Assembly (NCBI GenBank): GCA_003612585.1
Contig: RAZH01000009.1
Location: 62,001 to 126,000 of the forward strand
Length of the DNA: 64,000 nt
DNA from: a bacterium 1XD42-54
GTDB lineage: Bacteria; Bacillota; Clostridia; Lachnospirales; Lachnospiraceae
Direction: 5' to 3'
A model generated the notes under the pieces. The model saw only the letters and a program-made list of their open reading frames with translations. It was not told where the DNA came from and ran no database searches. Shown here in pieces: positions 53,957-63,418 of the stretch. Positions within the stretch are counted from its first letter, which is position 1. Each line of letters starts with the position of its first letter. The translations under genes were made by a program, and so were the position numbers.

Positions 53957-54924
53957 ATTGCTTCTCCATCCCCATAACGGCTCATCTCTTCGTAATTCTC
54001 CGGCTGCAGGCACACAATTTCCACATAACAGTCTTCATACTTCCTTTGCTCGTCCATTGCCTGCTTCAGCATTTGTGCAGCCTGTCTGCCCAGCCCCTCT
54101 GTGTCTTGCTGTATGTTTACATCGATCAATCCGTTTTTCAAAAACTCCTGTACATAAATATCTCCGTCAAATCCGACAAGCTTCACTGTGTCATACTTCT
54201 TTGCAGCCTCGCTCTTCAGCCTGCCCATGCACAGCGTCCCATATCCCTCTGCGCAGAAAATTCCGTTGATCTCCGGATGTTCCTCCAGGATTCGGACCAC
54301 TTCATCGCGAATATAAATTTCATTTGAATTTCCCTCCAGAATATCTGCAATTTCCATTCCTGCATTTTCTTCCATAATCTCCTGAAATCCTTTTACCCGC
54401 TGAATCTGGTTGCAGTTATCCATATTTGAAACAATAACCAATATGTTTCCGCTTGCTTTACATGCGGCCGTCATATCCCGTCCGGCCTGCTTTCCCGCCG
54501 CATAGTTATCCGCCCCCACATAACAGCTCCGCCTGCTGCCCTCCATATCGGTATCCACCAGCACAACCGGAATGCCTGCCTCCTCTGCCTGTGCAATAAC
54601 ACGCTTTACATCCGGTGTATCCTTAATTCCTGCTGTAATAATCCCGTCCACGCCAGACCAGATGGCGCTCTCAACTGCCTCCACCTGTTTTACGGGCTCC
54701 GGTTCCCGAAAAGAGACGCACTTTACATCCATTCCGTCCGTTTCCGCAGCCTTTACAATCTCCTCTGCAATTCTCGTCCAATATCCGGGATCTCCATTGG
54801 GCGCGATAAAAGTAATCCTCTTTTCCCGCTCTGAATAATACGCTTCCTGTATCTGAAAAGCTTCCAAAAAACCGCCCGCCAAAACGGTAACCACCGCGCA
54901 CGCCAGTATCTTCCTTTTATCCAC
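53941..54924 (-). CDS. Extracytoplasmic sugar-binding protein, sensory type
   Basis: A 327-residue periplasmic-binding-protein type I fold (RbsB/ribose-class). An N-terminal hydrophobic segment (about residues 5-22) acts as signal or anchor. The mature part has ITFIAPNGDPGYWTRIAEEI, GVDGIITAGI, GIPVVLVDTDM and LVGFDGD, typical of sugar-binding proteins. Translation begins at GTG, with AAGGAGGTGCAAA upstream. No ABC permease or ATPase is adjacent. Instead it is coupled to a kinase and AraC response regulator, so it probably presents a bound sugar to the kinase. Confidence 0.85.
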   Translation of the reverse strand: MDKRKILACAVVTVLAGGFLEAFQIQEAYYSEREKRITFIAPNGDPGYWTRIAEEIVKAAETDGMDVKCVSFREPEPVKQVEAVESAIWSGVDGIITAGIKDTPDVKRVIAQAEEAGIPVVLVDTDMEGSRRSCYVGADNYAAGKQAGRDMTAACKASGNILVIVSNMDNCNQIQRVKGFQEIMEENAGMEIADILEGNSNEIYIRDEVVRILEEHPEINGIFCAEGYGTLCMGRLKSEAAKKYDTVKLVGFDGDIYVQEFLKNGLIDVNIQQDTEGLGRQAAQMLKQAMDEQRKYEDCYVEIVCLQPENYEEMSRYGDGEAIWHIY

Positions 54925-55041
54925 TTTGCACCTCCTTCTGCATGGAAGCAGACATTCTCTTTCCTGAATACGCCTGAATCAGACAGCCGCGCAGGTAAAA
55001 ATTTTTTTCTTCATCATACCATATCTGGTCTGCAACAACAA

Positions 55042-55094
55042 AGGGGCTGCTGCACACCTACTGCCCTTTCAGACACATCGCACAACAAGCCCCT
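55042..55094 (-). terminator. Probable terminator of the esterase gene
   Basis: AGGGGCT pairs with AGCCCCT at the ends of a roughly 50-base hairpin that carries further pairing inside. The minus-strand sequence after it is TTGTTGTT. It lies 28 bases after the esterase stop codon. No other feature was seen in 54925-55121. Confidence 0.45.
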
Positions 55095-55121
55095 CTTTAC
55101 TTTCCTATTTATTCCTGCTTT

Positions 55122-56477
55122 TTATTTCCACAATGTCGTTGTTACATAATCTCTGATTACCTGCGGCCAGTTAAACCAGTCGTGCATACCCGGAACAATC
55201 TTCGTACCCTTTCCGCCATTGTACGTAACGCTGCATGCATCAAGCTTCTCTGCAAAGCTTACGACCATAACATCTTCGTCTGACCCATAGTTTTCCCTAT
55301 CGTTTACGCAGTAATCTGCCCAGCCGCCGGACAGATAGATATTTACATCGTCATACATACTGTAATCTTCAAGCTCCGGCCATGCATACGTTGCGGAACA
55401 GCTGAACAGTCCGAAATATGCGAAATCTGAAGGATTACTTACCAGCAGATTACCTGTAACAACTGCTCCGGAAGACAGGCCTGCAAAAGCTCGGTCCTTT
55501 GCGTCTTTGGATACATTGTAATTCTCTTCTACATATGGGATCAGATGGTTCATAATATTATCTGTGTATTTCTCAGCATCCCATTCAATCCACCATCCGC
55601 CTGACGGATATACTGCATTATTCATTGTTACCATAATAAACGGCTCACATGCGCCTTCTGCAGTCAGACGGTCCACAATCTTTCCTGCATGGCCCTGATA
55701 AAACCAATCGCCCTCGTCTCCACCGCCGCCATGTGACAGGTACAGAACCTTATACGGCTCCTTACGGTCTGCATCATAGCCTGCCGGAAGATAAATCTCT
55801 GCATTTTGATCTCCGTCAACACCAGCGTAGGTAAATCCCTCCAGGCTTCCTCTGTCCTCTTCTTTTTCTGCCGGCTGGCACCATGACCAGTCGTTCGCCA
55901 AATCCTGTTTCTCGCTGTCGTACGGTACATAGAACTGGCTTCTTACCTGCTTTGCACCCAGCTCATTGCATGCCGGAAGGTTTACCGGATCCGTAACTAC
56001 CTCATAATTTTCCGTATTCTCCGCATCCTCAAATACCTGATATACATACAGATAATATCCGCCCGGGAGATCTACGGAGTATGTCCATGCACCGCTCTCC
56101 TCATCCTTTACCATATCTGCGATGTAGCCTTCATCTCCGCCATGGACAAGCCCCTTGCCCTTTTCCCAGTCTTCCGGATTCACAAGATAATTCTCTACCG
56201 CATCTCCCTCTTCCAGGTTGATTCCGCCGCAGTATACTTTTTCGTCTTCATCATAATAAAACTGGAAACCGCCCTTGATCTGTACCTTTGCGGCGTCCTC
56301 ATTATAATATTTGAAGGTTGCCGTATAACCCGTTTTGGAATTTTCGTTTTCCTCAACAAAAACCCCCGCGTCTTCCGGTATCGCTTCCCCGGCCATAACA
56401 CCCATTCCCATAGCTGCCAGAAGCGCCAGCGAGGCACTGCCTGTTATTACTGTTTTTCTTACAAGATTTTTCTTCAT
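55122..56477 (-). CDS. Secreted esterase, CE1/enterochelin-esterase-like
   Basis: A 451-residue exported hydrolase. The signal peptide covers about residues 1-30 (MKKNLVRKTVITGSA, ends at VMAGE). An N-terminal beta-sandwich of about 120 residues (Ig/CBM-like; ATFKYYNEDAAKVQIKGGF) precedes the esterase fold, with YKVLYLSHGGGGDEGDW, nucleophile Ser in FAGLSSGAVV, and a catalytic His in GMHDWFNW. The layout is common in feruloyl/acetyl-xylan or siderophore esterases of gut bacteria. AGGAGGAAGC precedes the ATG at 56477. Downstream in the same orientation is a sugar-sensing cassette. Confidence 0.85.
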   Translation of the reverse strand: MKKNLVRKTVITGSASLALLAAMGMGVMAGEAIPEDAGVFVEENENSKTGYTATFKYYNEDAAKVQIKGGFQFYYDEDEKVYCGGINLEEGDAVENYLVNPEDWEKGKGLVHGGDEGYIADMVKDEESGAWTYSVDLPGGYYLYVYQVFEDAENTENYEVVTDPVNLPACNELGAKQVRSQFYVPYDSEKQDLANDWSWCQPAEKEEDRGSLEGFTYAGVDGDQNAEIYLPAGYDADRKEPYKVLYLSHGGGGDEGDWFYQGHAGKIVDRLTAEGACEPFIMVTMNNAVYPSGGWWIEWDAEKYTDNIMNHLIPYVEENYNVSKDAKDRAFAGLSSGAVVTGNLLVSNPSDFAYFGLFSCSATYAWPELEDYSMYDDVNIYLSGGWADYCVNDRENYGSDEDVMVVSFAEKLDACSVTYNGGKGTKIVPGMHDWFNWPQVIRDYVTTTLWK

Positions 56478-56697
56478 ACATGCTTCCTCCTGTTTTTTCT
56501 TCCCACGAAAGTACACATCAGCTAGACATGCCGACTGTATCCCCTTCGTATACACTGATTGTAACAAGAAGCTATCTGTCTGTAATCTCAACTTATCTGC
56601 AAATACGATATCAATCCTTGCACCGGATGTATCATATTTTGCTGTGGTATCCTTTCTTGTTCTGTTTTATTTGTTCCAGACATTTTATTTATCTGCC

Positions 56698-57220
56698 TCA
56701 TGCCTGCATATATTTCACTCCAATCTCTTCACTGGATCTCACCTTACATACCCGCTCATGGATACGGCATATCCGTTCACTCTGTGATCCGTCAGCTACT
56801 GCATCTGTTGTATGCTCAAGATAATGCAGCAAATGAATCAGCTCCTCTGATACTTCCTCCCGGTTTTCCCCACGTGTGTTCAAAAAAATCCGCACCGTCC
56901 TCCAGTGTACATTCCGGCACTTCTTCACACCTTGGGGCAAATGTGTAACGATATTTTCCATATCCGAATAAATCAAACGTCATAATCATAATCAAATACG
57001 TCTGATTCAGATGATTATAATTCGGAATCCCAGGTTCCAGAAGCGAGGTATCCATAAGACTTTGATAATATCTGCTGCGCTTTACAAGATCATTTCGCTT
57101 TTTATCCTGCATCTCTGTATTATAGATATTTTCCTCCTCATCCACAGAAAAAATATCCATACGGATAGAACGGCTCAAAGGAGACACCCGAAACTCTTTT
57201 TCTGTTTCACTGTGCCGCAA
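56698..57220 (-). pseudogene. Remnant of an Rpn-family PD-(D/E)XK nuclease/transposase-like gene
   Basis: Two overlapping frames carry consecutive parts of one protein. The first (to about 56885) reads RMDIFSVDEEENIYNTEMQ and LVKRSRYYQSLMDTSLL, the catalytic Asp and ExQ motif of Rpn/PD-(D/E)XK transposase-like nucleases, then FAPRCEEVPECTLEDGA. The second frame continues with VRIFLNTRGENREEVSEELI, matching the family's next element, and ends at 56698. The change of frame lies at the T-rich codons near 56885-56900. The N-terminus is also missing, because the frame has no start before the neighbouring ABC gene. It is a decayed element of a mobile, multicopy family. Confidence 0.72.
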
Positions 57221-57254
57221 AACAGGTTTTTCCTGACTTTTATATCTATTGCTT

Positions 57255-58010
57255 TTACACGTTGAATTTTCCTAAAAATTCCTGCATTCTTGCATGTCCC
57301 GCATCAAAGACCTCTTCCGGTGTACCTTCCAGAGCAACCAGACCTTTATCCATAAAAATAATCCGGTCGGAAATATCGCGGGCAAATGCCATCTCGTGCG
57401 TAACGATAACCATCGTTATTTTCAGATCAGCCAAAGATTTAATCACACGCAGCACCTCGCCGGTCAGCTCCGGATCAAGGGCTGAAGTCGGCTCGTCAAA
57501 AAACAAAATCTTGGGATTCAGTGCAAGGGCACGGGCAATCGCCACTCTCTGGCACTGCCCGCCCGAAAGCTGACAGGGATATGCGTCCTCCTTATCCTCC
57601 AAGCCCATTTTTTTCAGAAGCGCGCGCGCTTCTGCATAAACCTCTGCCTTTGCCCGTTTCTGTACGTGTATCGGCGCGTCTGTAATATTTCTCATAACAG
57701 AATAATGCGGAAAGAGATTGAAATTCTGAAAAACCAGGCCAAAATAACTGCTGATCTGTTTCCGCTTTTCACCTTTTACATACAGCTCTTTTCCATCTTT
57801 CACACTGGCTGCTATCTCACCCAGATACGAAATCTCCCCGCCGTCAATGTGTTCCAGCATCGTTGCACACCGAAGAAGCGTCGATTTTCCTGAACCGGAG
57901 GGGCCTATGACAGAGAGAATCTCCCCCTCTTTTACTGATATGGAAATATCCTTCAGCACTTCAAGCCCGTCAAAACTTTTCCGTATATGCTTCATCTCCA
58001 ATAGATTCAT
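57255..58010 (-). CDS. Amino-acid ABC transporter ATP-binding protein
   Basis: A 251-residue ATPase of the polar amino acid uptake class. Walker A is GPSGSGKST near residues 36-44, the Q-loop is [13 protein letters not shown], the signature is [15 protein letters not shown], Walker B is [12 protein letters not shown] and the H-loop is VTHEMAFA. An unusual insert [17 protein letters not shown] (about residues 69-86) precedes the Q-loop. It begins 11 bases after the permease stop, with AGGAGGAAGCGCA upstream. It is the last gene of binding protein-permease-ATPase. Confidence 0.93.
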   Translation of the reverse strand: MNLLEMKHIRKSFDGLEVLKDISISVKEGEILSVIGPSGSGKSTLLRCATMLEHIDGGEISYLGEIAASVKDGKELYVKGEKRKQISSYFGLVFQNFNLFPHYSVMRNITDAPIHVQKRAKAEVYAEARALLKKMGLEDKEDAYPCQLSGGQCQRVAIARALALNPKILFFDEPTSALDPELTGEVLRVIKSLADLKITMVIVTHEMAFARDISDRIIFMDKGLVALEGTPEEVFDAGHARMQEFLGKFNV

Positions 58011-58021
58011 TGCGCTTCCTC

Positions 58022-58669
58022 CTAATGATAATAATTCAGCTTCTTCTCAAACAGTTCCATCACCCATGCTACCACGAAATTGAATATGTAATAAAAGCCT
58101 CCTGCAATCACAAAAGGAAGAACCGTTGTCTGTGCCGCCGCAATCTGCTTTGCAACAGCAAACATTTCAATATAAGATACTGAATATACGAGAGACGTAT
58201 CTTTTACCAATGTAATGACTTCATTTGTCACGGACGGCAGCACGATCTTGATCACCTGCGGAAGAATAATCTTAAGGAACGTCTGGCTTTTTCCGTATCC
58301 GAGAAGCTGCGCTGCCTCATACTGCCCTTTCGGAATCGACTCAATACCGGAACGATATATTTCAGCAAAATATGCGGCGTAATTCAACGAACATCCCAAA
58401 ATAATGGCTGTAAATTTGTAACCGCCGATATTCATTTTCCACAGATAAAACGGACCAAAATACCAGATCAGAAGCTGCAGCATGAGCGGTGTTCCGCGCA
58501 TAATCGAAATATAAATTTTCACCAGCCAGCTCACCGGCTTGATGCGGCTCACTCTGCCAAAATACACTACCATTCCAAGCGGCAGCGAAAACAGCAGTGT
58601 CAGCGCAAAAATCAGGCAGCTCTGCCCGAATCCCATTGTAAGTTGTCTCAGCATTACGTTTAAACTCAT
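58022..58669 (-). CDS. Amino-acid ABC transporter permease
   Basis: A 215-residue membrane protein of the HisM/GlnP family. It has about five hydrophobic segments, and the family motif [20 protein letters not shown] near residue 60, with [22 protein letters not shown] as the EAA cytoplasmic loop. The start at 58669 has GGGAGGAGAATGG. It works as a dimer with the ATPase and binding protein for polar amino acid import. It lies 139 bases after the binding-protein stop. Confidence 0.93.
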   Translation of the reverse strand: MSLNVMLRQLTMGFGQSCLIFALTLLFSLPLGMVVYFGRVSRIKPVSWLVKIYISIMRGTPLMLQLLIWYFGPFYLWKMNIGGYKFTAIILGCSLNYAAYFAEIYRSGIESIPKGQYEAAQLLGYGKSQTFLKIILPQVIKIVLPSVTNEVITLVKDTSLVYSVSYIEMFAVAKQIAAAQTTVLPFVIAGGFYYIFNFVVAWVMELFEKKLNYYH

Positions 58670-58808
58670 CCATTCTCCTCCCGGAAACAAGCACGGGGAC
58701 TGCCGTGCGCCCAAGAATGTGTCTGTGCCAGATGAAATAACTTTTACCGGCAACACCCCTTCGGCTCTCACAGCAGTCCCTTATCGTCGTGACGCTTTTT
58801 GTTCTTCT

Positions 58809-59609
58809 TTATTCTTCTGCCTTCAGAGATACCATATCTGCAATCTCATATTTTTCGGCAAGCTCCTGAACCGTACCATCATTCGTGAGCTTCTGAAGAT
58901 CTGCATTGACGATATCACAAAGCTCCTGATCGCCCTTTTTAAAGCCAATCGCATACTGCTCTTTGTTCAGAGTCTGATCCAGTATTTTGAATCCTTCTCC
59001 TCTGGAATTCAGCTGATATTTTGCAACACCGATGTCAATCGCCAAAGCATCCAGCGCACCTGCCTGAAGCTCAGTAAATGCGGTATTGTAATCCGCAAAC
59101 GGTCTCAGTTCTCCAAAGGTATCTGCCAACGCCTTCTGTCCGCCTTCTTCCTCACTGTTTAACAGCTCTTCTGCTGCGGAAGCAGCCTGCACGCCGACAA
59201 TCTTTCCTGCCAGTCCTTCCAGATCATCAATGCCGGCATCCTCTGCCACAACGATCACCTGGCTGTTGTCCACATATGGAACAGAAAACGTGTAATCATC
59301 CTCACGTCCATTCATCGTAAAACCGTTCCAGATGCAGTCAATGGCTCCGGAATTCAGCTCCATATCCTTGGAATCCCAGTTGATCGGTTTCTTGACAAGC
59401 TCCCAGCCTTCCATTTCACAGACTGCCTGTGCCAGCTCCAGATCGAAACCGGTATATTCCCCGTTGTCATCCATATATCCATACGGCGGATATTCCGCAT
59501 CAAACCCTACGGTCAGAGACGTTCTCTCGCCTGCCATACAAACAGTGCCAATCATCATAGATGCAGTTAATGCAACCGCTGTCATTGTACAAAATACGCT
59601 TTTTTTCAT
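58809..59609 (-). CDS. Amino-acid ABC transporter substrate-binding protein
   Basis: A 266-residue exported binding protein. The signal peptide covers about residues 1-27 (ends CMAGER). The mature protein opens LTVGFDAEYPPYGYMDDNGEYTGFDLELAQAVC and contains WNGFTMNGREDDYTFSVPY, the family-3 fold pattern. A Cys just before the signal cut (TVCMAG) could serve as a lipid anchor, though the context is not a standard lipobox. GGAGGATATATATT precedes the ATG at 59609. The ligand is a polar amino acid, not closer defined. It is first in its operon, behind a consensus promoter. Confidence 0.92.
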   Translation of the reverse strand: MKKSVFCTMTAVALTASMMIGTVCMAGERTSLTVGFDAEYPPYGYMDDNGEYTGFDLELAQAVCEMEGWELVKKPINWDSKDMELNSGAIDCIWNGFTMNGREDDYTFSVPYVDNSQVIVVAEDAGIDDLEGLAGKIVGVQAASAAEELLNSEEEGGQKALADTFGELRPFADYNTAFTELQAGALDALAIDIGVAKYQLNSRGEGFKILDQTLNKEQYAIGFKKGDQELCDIVNADLQKLTNDGTVQELAEKYEIADMVSLKAEE

Positions 59610-59656
59610 AATATATATCCTCCACTTCCGGCAGCGCAAGCCGCCTGCTCTCTGCT

Positions 59657-59674
59657 GTAGTAGCACTCTACTAC
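59657..59674. promoter_or_regulatory. Inverted repeat upstream of the amino-acid transporter
   Basis: GTAGTAG-CACT-CTACTAC is a perfect 7-bp inverted repeat with a 4-base loop, between the promoter and the start codon of the binding-protein gene. It could be a repressor operator or a leader hairpin. The factor is unknown. Confidence 0.45.
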
Positions 59675-59690
59675 GCTAAACTGCACGTTT

Positions 59691-59719
59691 ATCTTACCAG
59701 ACAACGTAGCTACTGTCAA
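59691..59719 (-). promoter_or_regulatory. Promoter of the amino-acid transporter operon
   Basis: On the minus strand a perfect TTGACA, a 17-base spacer and TAAGAT lie about 80 bases before the binding-protein start. The TTGACA sits 2 bases after the T run of the preceding gene's terminator. Confidence 0.75.
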
Positions 59720-59721
59720 GT

Positions 59722-59760
59722 AAAAAAAGCTGCTGTCCCATTGTTTGAAGGACCGCAGCC
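59722..59760 (-). terminator. Terminator after the zinc-ribbon membrane-protein gene
   Basis: On the minus strand GGCTGCGGTCC pairs with GGGACAGCAGC (one bulge) around a 10-base loop and is followed by seven T residues. Confidence 0.85.
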
Positions 59761-59795
59761 TAATCTATACGATTCTATTTTGTATACTTATGAGA

Positions 59796-61346
59796 TCACG
59801 CCTCGTATTCACGCATTTTTCCTTTGTAAAGGAAAATCCACAAAGCAAACAGAAGCATCCATCCAATACTTCCTGCTCCGCTGATGATATTGGCAATCTC
59901 AGAATTCACGATACCGGAAAGCAGATTGATGACAGCCATAAGCGCCAGAAGGATATGAACCACTGCCACATAAACAGACACACTTCCATACTCCTCGCCT
60001 GCCTTACTGTTCAGACGGCAGGTCTTCAGTGTCGCAAGATAACAGAAATAGTACATAATCACAAACATGACCACTGCAATCAACAATACCAGCACAACGC
60101 CAGATATCACCATCATCGAAATGCTTTTTGATACCCACGCAGCAATCACAACTGCCACAGAAACAATCAAAACGGCCAGCATTACAACACAAGAAATTGC
60201 CATATTAATGAAAACGGTTGCCTTTAAAAAGCCAAAGCCAATACCAGACATCTCATCCTTTGCCGTCATCGCCATGACAAAAATCAGCCACAGGCCGATG
60301 CAGAACAGCAAATCCGGAATGTGAAGGACAAGGTTGGCAACAATCGCTCCGGAATCCAGTTTGGACAAAAGCGAAACCAGTGTCTGAACATACCCTGACA
60401 CCTGACCAGGCAACGCCATGCCTTTAATCAGGCGAACTGCCTGAGAATAATTCAGCTGATTCATGAAAACGGCTGCAACAGAGCCTGCCAGAAATACGGT
60501 ATGCAAAATTGCAAGAACCAGAAAAATCGGAGATTGCAGCATCTCCCTGGCCTGATCCATAAGCTGACGCGACTGATAACCGCCGGACTGTGCATCCGGA
60601 CGCATTCCCTGCATTGGACGCCCTGCCGGATTCGGATTCTGGCCAAACGGTCGATTCGCCACAACCGGACGGCCCGTCTGCCCCGGCGCCGGATTGATCG
60701 GGCGATTCTGACCTGCCATCTGATCTGTCGGCCTTCTTTGAGGACCTGCTCCCGGATTCATCGGACGGCCCTGACCCGCCATCTGCTCAAATGGCCGCCT
60801 TGACTGTCCTGCCTCCGAATTTCCTGGACGGTTCTGACTTGCCATTTGATCAGCCGCTCGCCTCTTGGACCCTGCTCCCCGATCTGCCGGAGGCGCCTGG
60901 TCTCCCGGCCTTCTCTGCGTATCGGCTCCCGGAATTGCCTGGCCCGGTCTCTGATCTGCCGGTCGCCTCTGTGCCCCAGCTGCTCCCATTGGTTTACGTG
61001 GGCCTGACGGCGCTGTATATCCCGTACTCTGCGGTCCACCCGAAGGTCTTCCCTGCACATTTTTACGGATCGCCCCCTGCTGATCGTACGCCGCTCCTCC
61101 TGGAGTCAAATCGCTCTGCCCATAAATCTGCGGCTGGCTTTTCATTCTGCGTGACGAAGGACCCACACGTCCAGGCTGTGCCGGTCTCCGGCTGCCGGTC
61201 TCTCTTCCCCTGCGAACTTCTGCCTGCACAGGCGCTTCTGTCTCCGCGGATTCCTCTGTATATCTATCTGTATAGGGACTGCCGCATACGGTGCACGCCG
61301 CAGCATTGTCGTCTCCCTCATTTCCACATACCATACATCGCTTCAT
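59796..61346 (-). CDS. Zinc-ribbon membrane protein with long Pro/Gln/Arg/Gly-rich linker
   Basis: A 516-residue protein in three parts. An N-terminal zinc ribbon has CMVCGNEG and CTVCGSP (Cys4, residues 4-25). A low-complexity linker (about 45-265) is rich in Arg, Pro, Gln, Gly and Ala, with recurring RRPTDQMAGQNRP-type units. The C-terminal domain (about 275-515) has five or six hydrophobic segments. I start at 61346 because zinc ribbons usually begin MKRCxxCG and because the upstream in-frame ATG overlaps a TATAAT. The ribosome site (GGAGG) is rather far, 13 bases. I do not recognise a family, and membrane-tethered scaffolding is only a guess. Confidence 0.65.
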   Translation of the reverse strand: MKRCMVCGNEGDDNAAACTVCGSPYTDRYTEESAETEAPVQAEVRRGRETGSRRPAQPGRVGPSSRRMKSQPQIYGQSDLTPGGAAYDQQGAIRKNVQGRPSGGPQSTGYTAPSGPRKPMGAAGAQRRPADQRPGQAIPGADTQRRPGDQAPPADRGAGSKRRAADQMASQNRPGNSEAGQSRRPFEQMAGQGRPMNPGAGPQRRPTDQMAGQNRPINPAPGQTGRPVVANRPFGQNPNPAGRPMQGMRPDAQSGGYQSRQLMDQAREMLQSPIFLVLAILHTVFLAGSVAAVFMNQLNYSQAVRLIKGMALPGQVSGYVQTLVSLLSKLDSGAIVANLVLHIPDLLFCIGLWLIFVMAMTAKDEMSGIGFGFLKATVFINMAISCVVMLAVLIVSVAVVIAAWVSKSISMMVISGVVLVLLIAVVMFVIMYYFCYLATLKTCRLNSKAGEEYGSVSVYVAVVHILLALMAVINLLSGIVNSEIANIISGAGSIGWMLLFALWIFLYKGKMREYEA

Positions 61347-61447
61347 TTTTTTATCTGTTCCTCCTGCTTTTTTCCACAATGTCTGTGGTTCTCTGCCCTT
61401 TTCGGACATTATACCTTATTATGGGAATGAGGGCAACCCCCTGCTTT

Positions 61448-62731
61448 TTACTGCTCCAGAAGTTTTTCCAGGCTGACAAGCTTTACACTCAGGACAAAAA
61501 TCTTTGCGGCCTGCTCCAATTCCTCCGGCGTTGGAAAGGAAGGTGCAATACGGATATTGCTGTCTTTCGGATCTTTTCCATATGGGAAAGTAGCCCCTGC
61601 TCCTGTCATTATCACGCCTGCATCCTTTGTTCTTGCCACAATCTTTTTGGCACAACCGTCCAGCGCGTCAAAGGAAATAAAATAACCGCCTTTCGGTTTC
61701 ACCCAGCTTGCGATTTCCAGACCGCCAAGCTCTGTTTCCAGTACGGACAGCACAGTCTCAAACTTGGGGCGAAGAATCGCTGCATGTTTTTTCATATGTT
61801 CACGTACGCCATCCATATCTCTGAAAAAACGGACATGCCGAAGCTGGTTCAGTTTATCATGACCTATTGTCTGGTAAGACATCGCCTTTTTGGCATCCGC
61901 CAGATTTGCCTTCGATGCCGCCATAACTGCGATTCCCGATCCAGGGAAGCTAACCTTCGAAGTCGAAATAAACTGATACACCAGATCCTCATTGCCTGCC
62001 TTCTGGCATTCTGAAAAGATCGGAAGAATTTCATCCTGATCATTGTCATACAGATGGTGAATGGTATACGCATTATCCCAGAAAATCCGAAAATCCGGAG
62101 CAGCCGGTTTTAGCTGTGCAAACCGACGAACCGTCTCATCGGAATAAGAAATTCCGGTAGGATTCGAATATTTCGGGACACACCAGATTCCCTTGACCGA
62201 CGCATCCTCAGATACAAGCTGTTCCACCAAATCCATATCCGGTCCGGTCGCAAGAAGCGGAACCGGAATCATCTCAATACCGAAAAATTCTGTAATCCCA
62301 AAATGTCTGTCATACCCTGGCACCGGACAGAGAAACTTCACCTTTTCCAGCTTTCCCCAAGGCGTATGTCCACATATCCCCATATACATTGCACGCGCAA
62401 TCGTATCAAACATCACATTCAGGCTGGAGTTTCCGTAAACCAGAATATTCTCTTCCGGTACTTCTGACATCTCAGCAAACAGTCTGCGCGCCTCCGGAAT
62501 GCCGTCCATAATCCCGTAATTCCTGCAATCAATTCCTGACTCACAATTCATATCCGAGTCACCTTTCAGCACATCCAGCATTCCATTTGTCAGATTCAGC
62601 TGTTCTTTTGAAGGTTTTCCCCTGGACATGTCAAGCTTTAGGCCAACTCCCTTTATTTCCTGAAACTTCTGTTCCAGCTCGTCATGTTCTCTTTGGAGTT
62701 CTTCCCGGGTCATTTCTTTGTATGCTTTCAT
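61448..62731 (-). CDS. PLP-dependent aminotransferase (PF12897-type aspartate aminotransferase)
   Basis: A 427-residue class I-fold aminotransferase. The PLP lysine is Lys259 in STSKVSFPG. YSNPTGISYSDE binds substrate and cofactor, and IFWDNAYTIHHL carries the Asp and Tyr. The N-terminus (LKLDMSRGKPSKEQLNLTNGML) matches the group that Pfam lists as Asp_aminotransf. Two adjacent ATGs (62734 and 62731) follow AAGGAGGAGAC, and I use the second for better spacing. It is cytosolic, a single gene. The amino donor is not certain, with aspartate/2-oxoglutarate the default by family. Confidence 0.9.
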   Translation of the reverse strand: MKAYKEMTREELQREHDELEQKFQEIKGVGLKLDMSRGKPSKEQLNLTNGMLDVLKGDSDMNCESGIDCRNYGIMDGIPEARRLFAEMSEVPEENILVYGNSSLNVMFDTIARAMYMGICGHTPWGKLEKVKFLCPVPGYDRHFGITEFFGIEMIPVPLLATGPDMDLVEQLVSEDASVKGIWCVPKYSNPTGISYSDETVRRFAQLKPAAPDFRIFWDNAYTIHHLYDNDQDEILPIFSECQKAGNEDLVYQFISTSKVSFPGSGIAVMAASKANLADAKKAMSYQTIGHDKLNQLRHVRFFRDMDGVREHMKKHAAILRPKFETVLSVLETELGGLEIASWVKPKGGYFISFDALDGCAKKIVARTKDAGVIMTGAGATFPYGKDPKDSNIRIAPSFPTPEELEQAAKIFVLSVKLVSLEKLLEQ

Positions 62732-62783
62732 CATGTCTCCTCCTTGTATTAAGATGTCTTTGTATCGCAAACATTTGTCCGTA

Positions 62784-63212
62784 TCAAAAGTCTGCGGTGT
62801 CTATTCTACCGCCTGATATGGATTCCGTCAAGTCTTTTTGTATTTGTTTCTGGTACCGATACTGCGATATCTCCACCGCATCCTCAATTTCCAGATCGTA
62901 TTCGCCGGCCAGCGACTCCAGATGATGGCGAAATTCATGTAATAATACTTTGCGAATTCTCTCCCGCAGCTCCTCCTCACTGCTGTATCCGAAACATAGT
63001 TCAAAAGAACCATAATACAGCACAATAAAGCGCCCCAGAAAACGATCCACATGATACTCGCCCAAAACAAAAAGATCATGGTCCTGCGCCGCAGGGTGTA
63101 AACGCCTGTGTCTTCGAACCATGATCCCTCCATTCAGTTCCTGGAAAAGATCTTCCGGGAACGTTTCTGCAATTTCCAAAGCAGTCTCTTCAAATACCTC
63201 AAATGTCATCAT
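62784..63212 (-). CDS. Metallopeptidase family protein (zincin, PF06262-like)
   Basis: A 142-residue zincin. The active-site motif HEFRHH (HExxH) lies near residue 102 in VLLHEFRHHLESLAG. The opening FEVFEETALEIAETFPEDLFQELNGGI is the family beginning. There is no signal peptide. I begin at the ATG at 63212 (an ATG also at 63209) rather than the longer open frame, since FEVFEE is the normal start. The family's substrates are not established. It is the neighbour of the aminotransferase gene, 50 bases apart on the same strand. Confidence 0.8.
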   Translation of the reverse strand: MMTFEVFEETALEIAETFPEDLFQELNGGIMVRRHRRLHPAAQDHDLFVLGEYHVDRFLGRFIVLYYGSFELCFGYSSEEELRERIRKVLLHEFRHHLESLAGEYDLEIEDAVEISQYRYQKQIQKDLTESISGGRIDTADF

Positions 63213-63418
63213 TTTATCTGCCCCATCAAAAGACAATCTTTACTATGTTCACACTTTCCATAACAACAGTCAGAAGAAATCAACTCCTGACTTCCATCTG
63301 CCCGTTTTTCCACTTCACAGATCACGATTCGCGTCTGATTCTGCAGTTTACAGAAACCAGTTATAAATTCTTCCGTGACCATACCACTATCACCACTTTT
63401 CTCAATGATAAACGAAAG

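Noticed and set aside
60791-62014. 407-residue open frame on the plus strand
   Set aside because: It is antisense to the zinc-ribbon protein and aminotransferase genes. The low-complexity linker of the real gene gives a long stop-free mirror.
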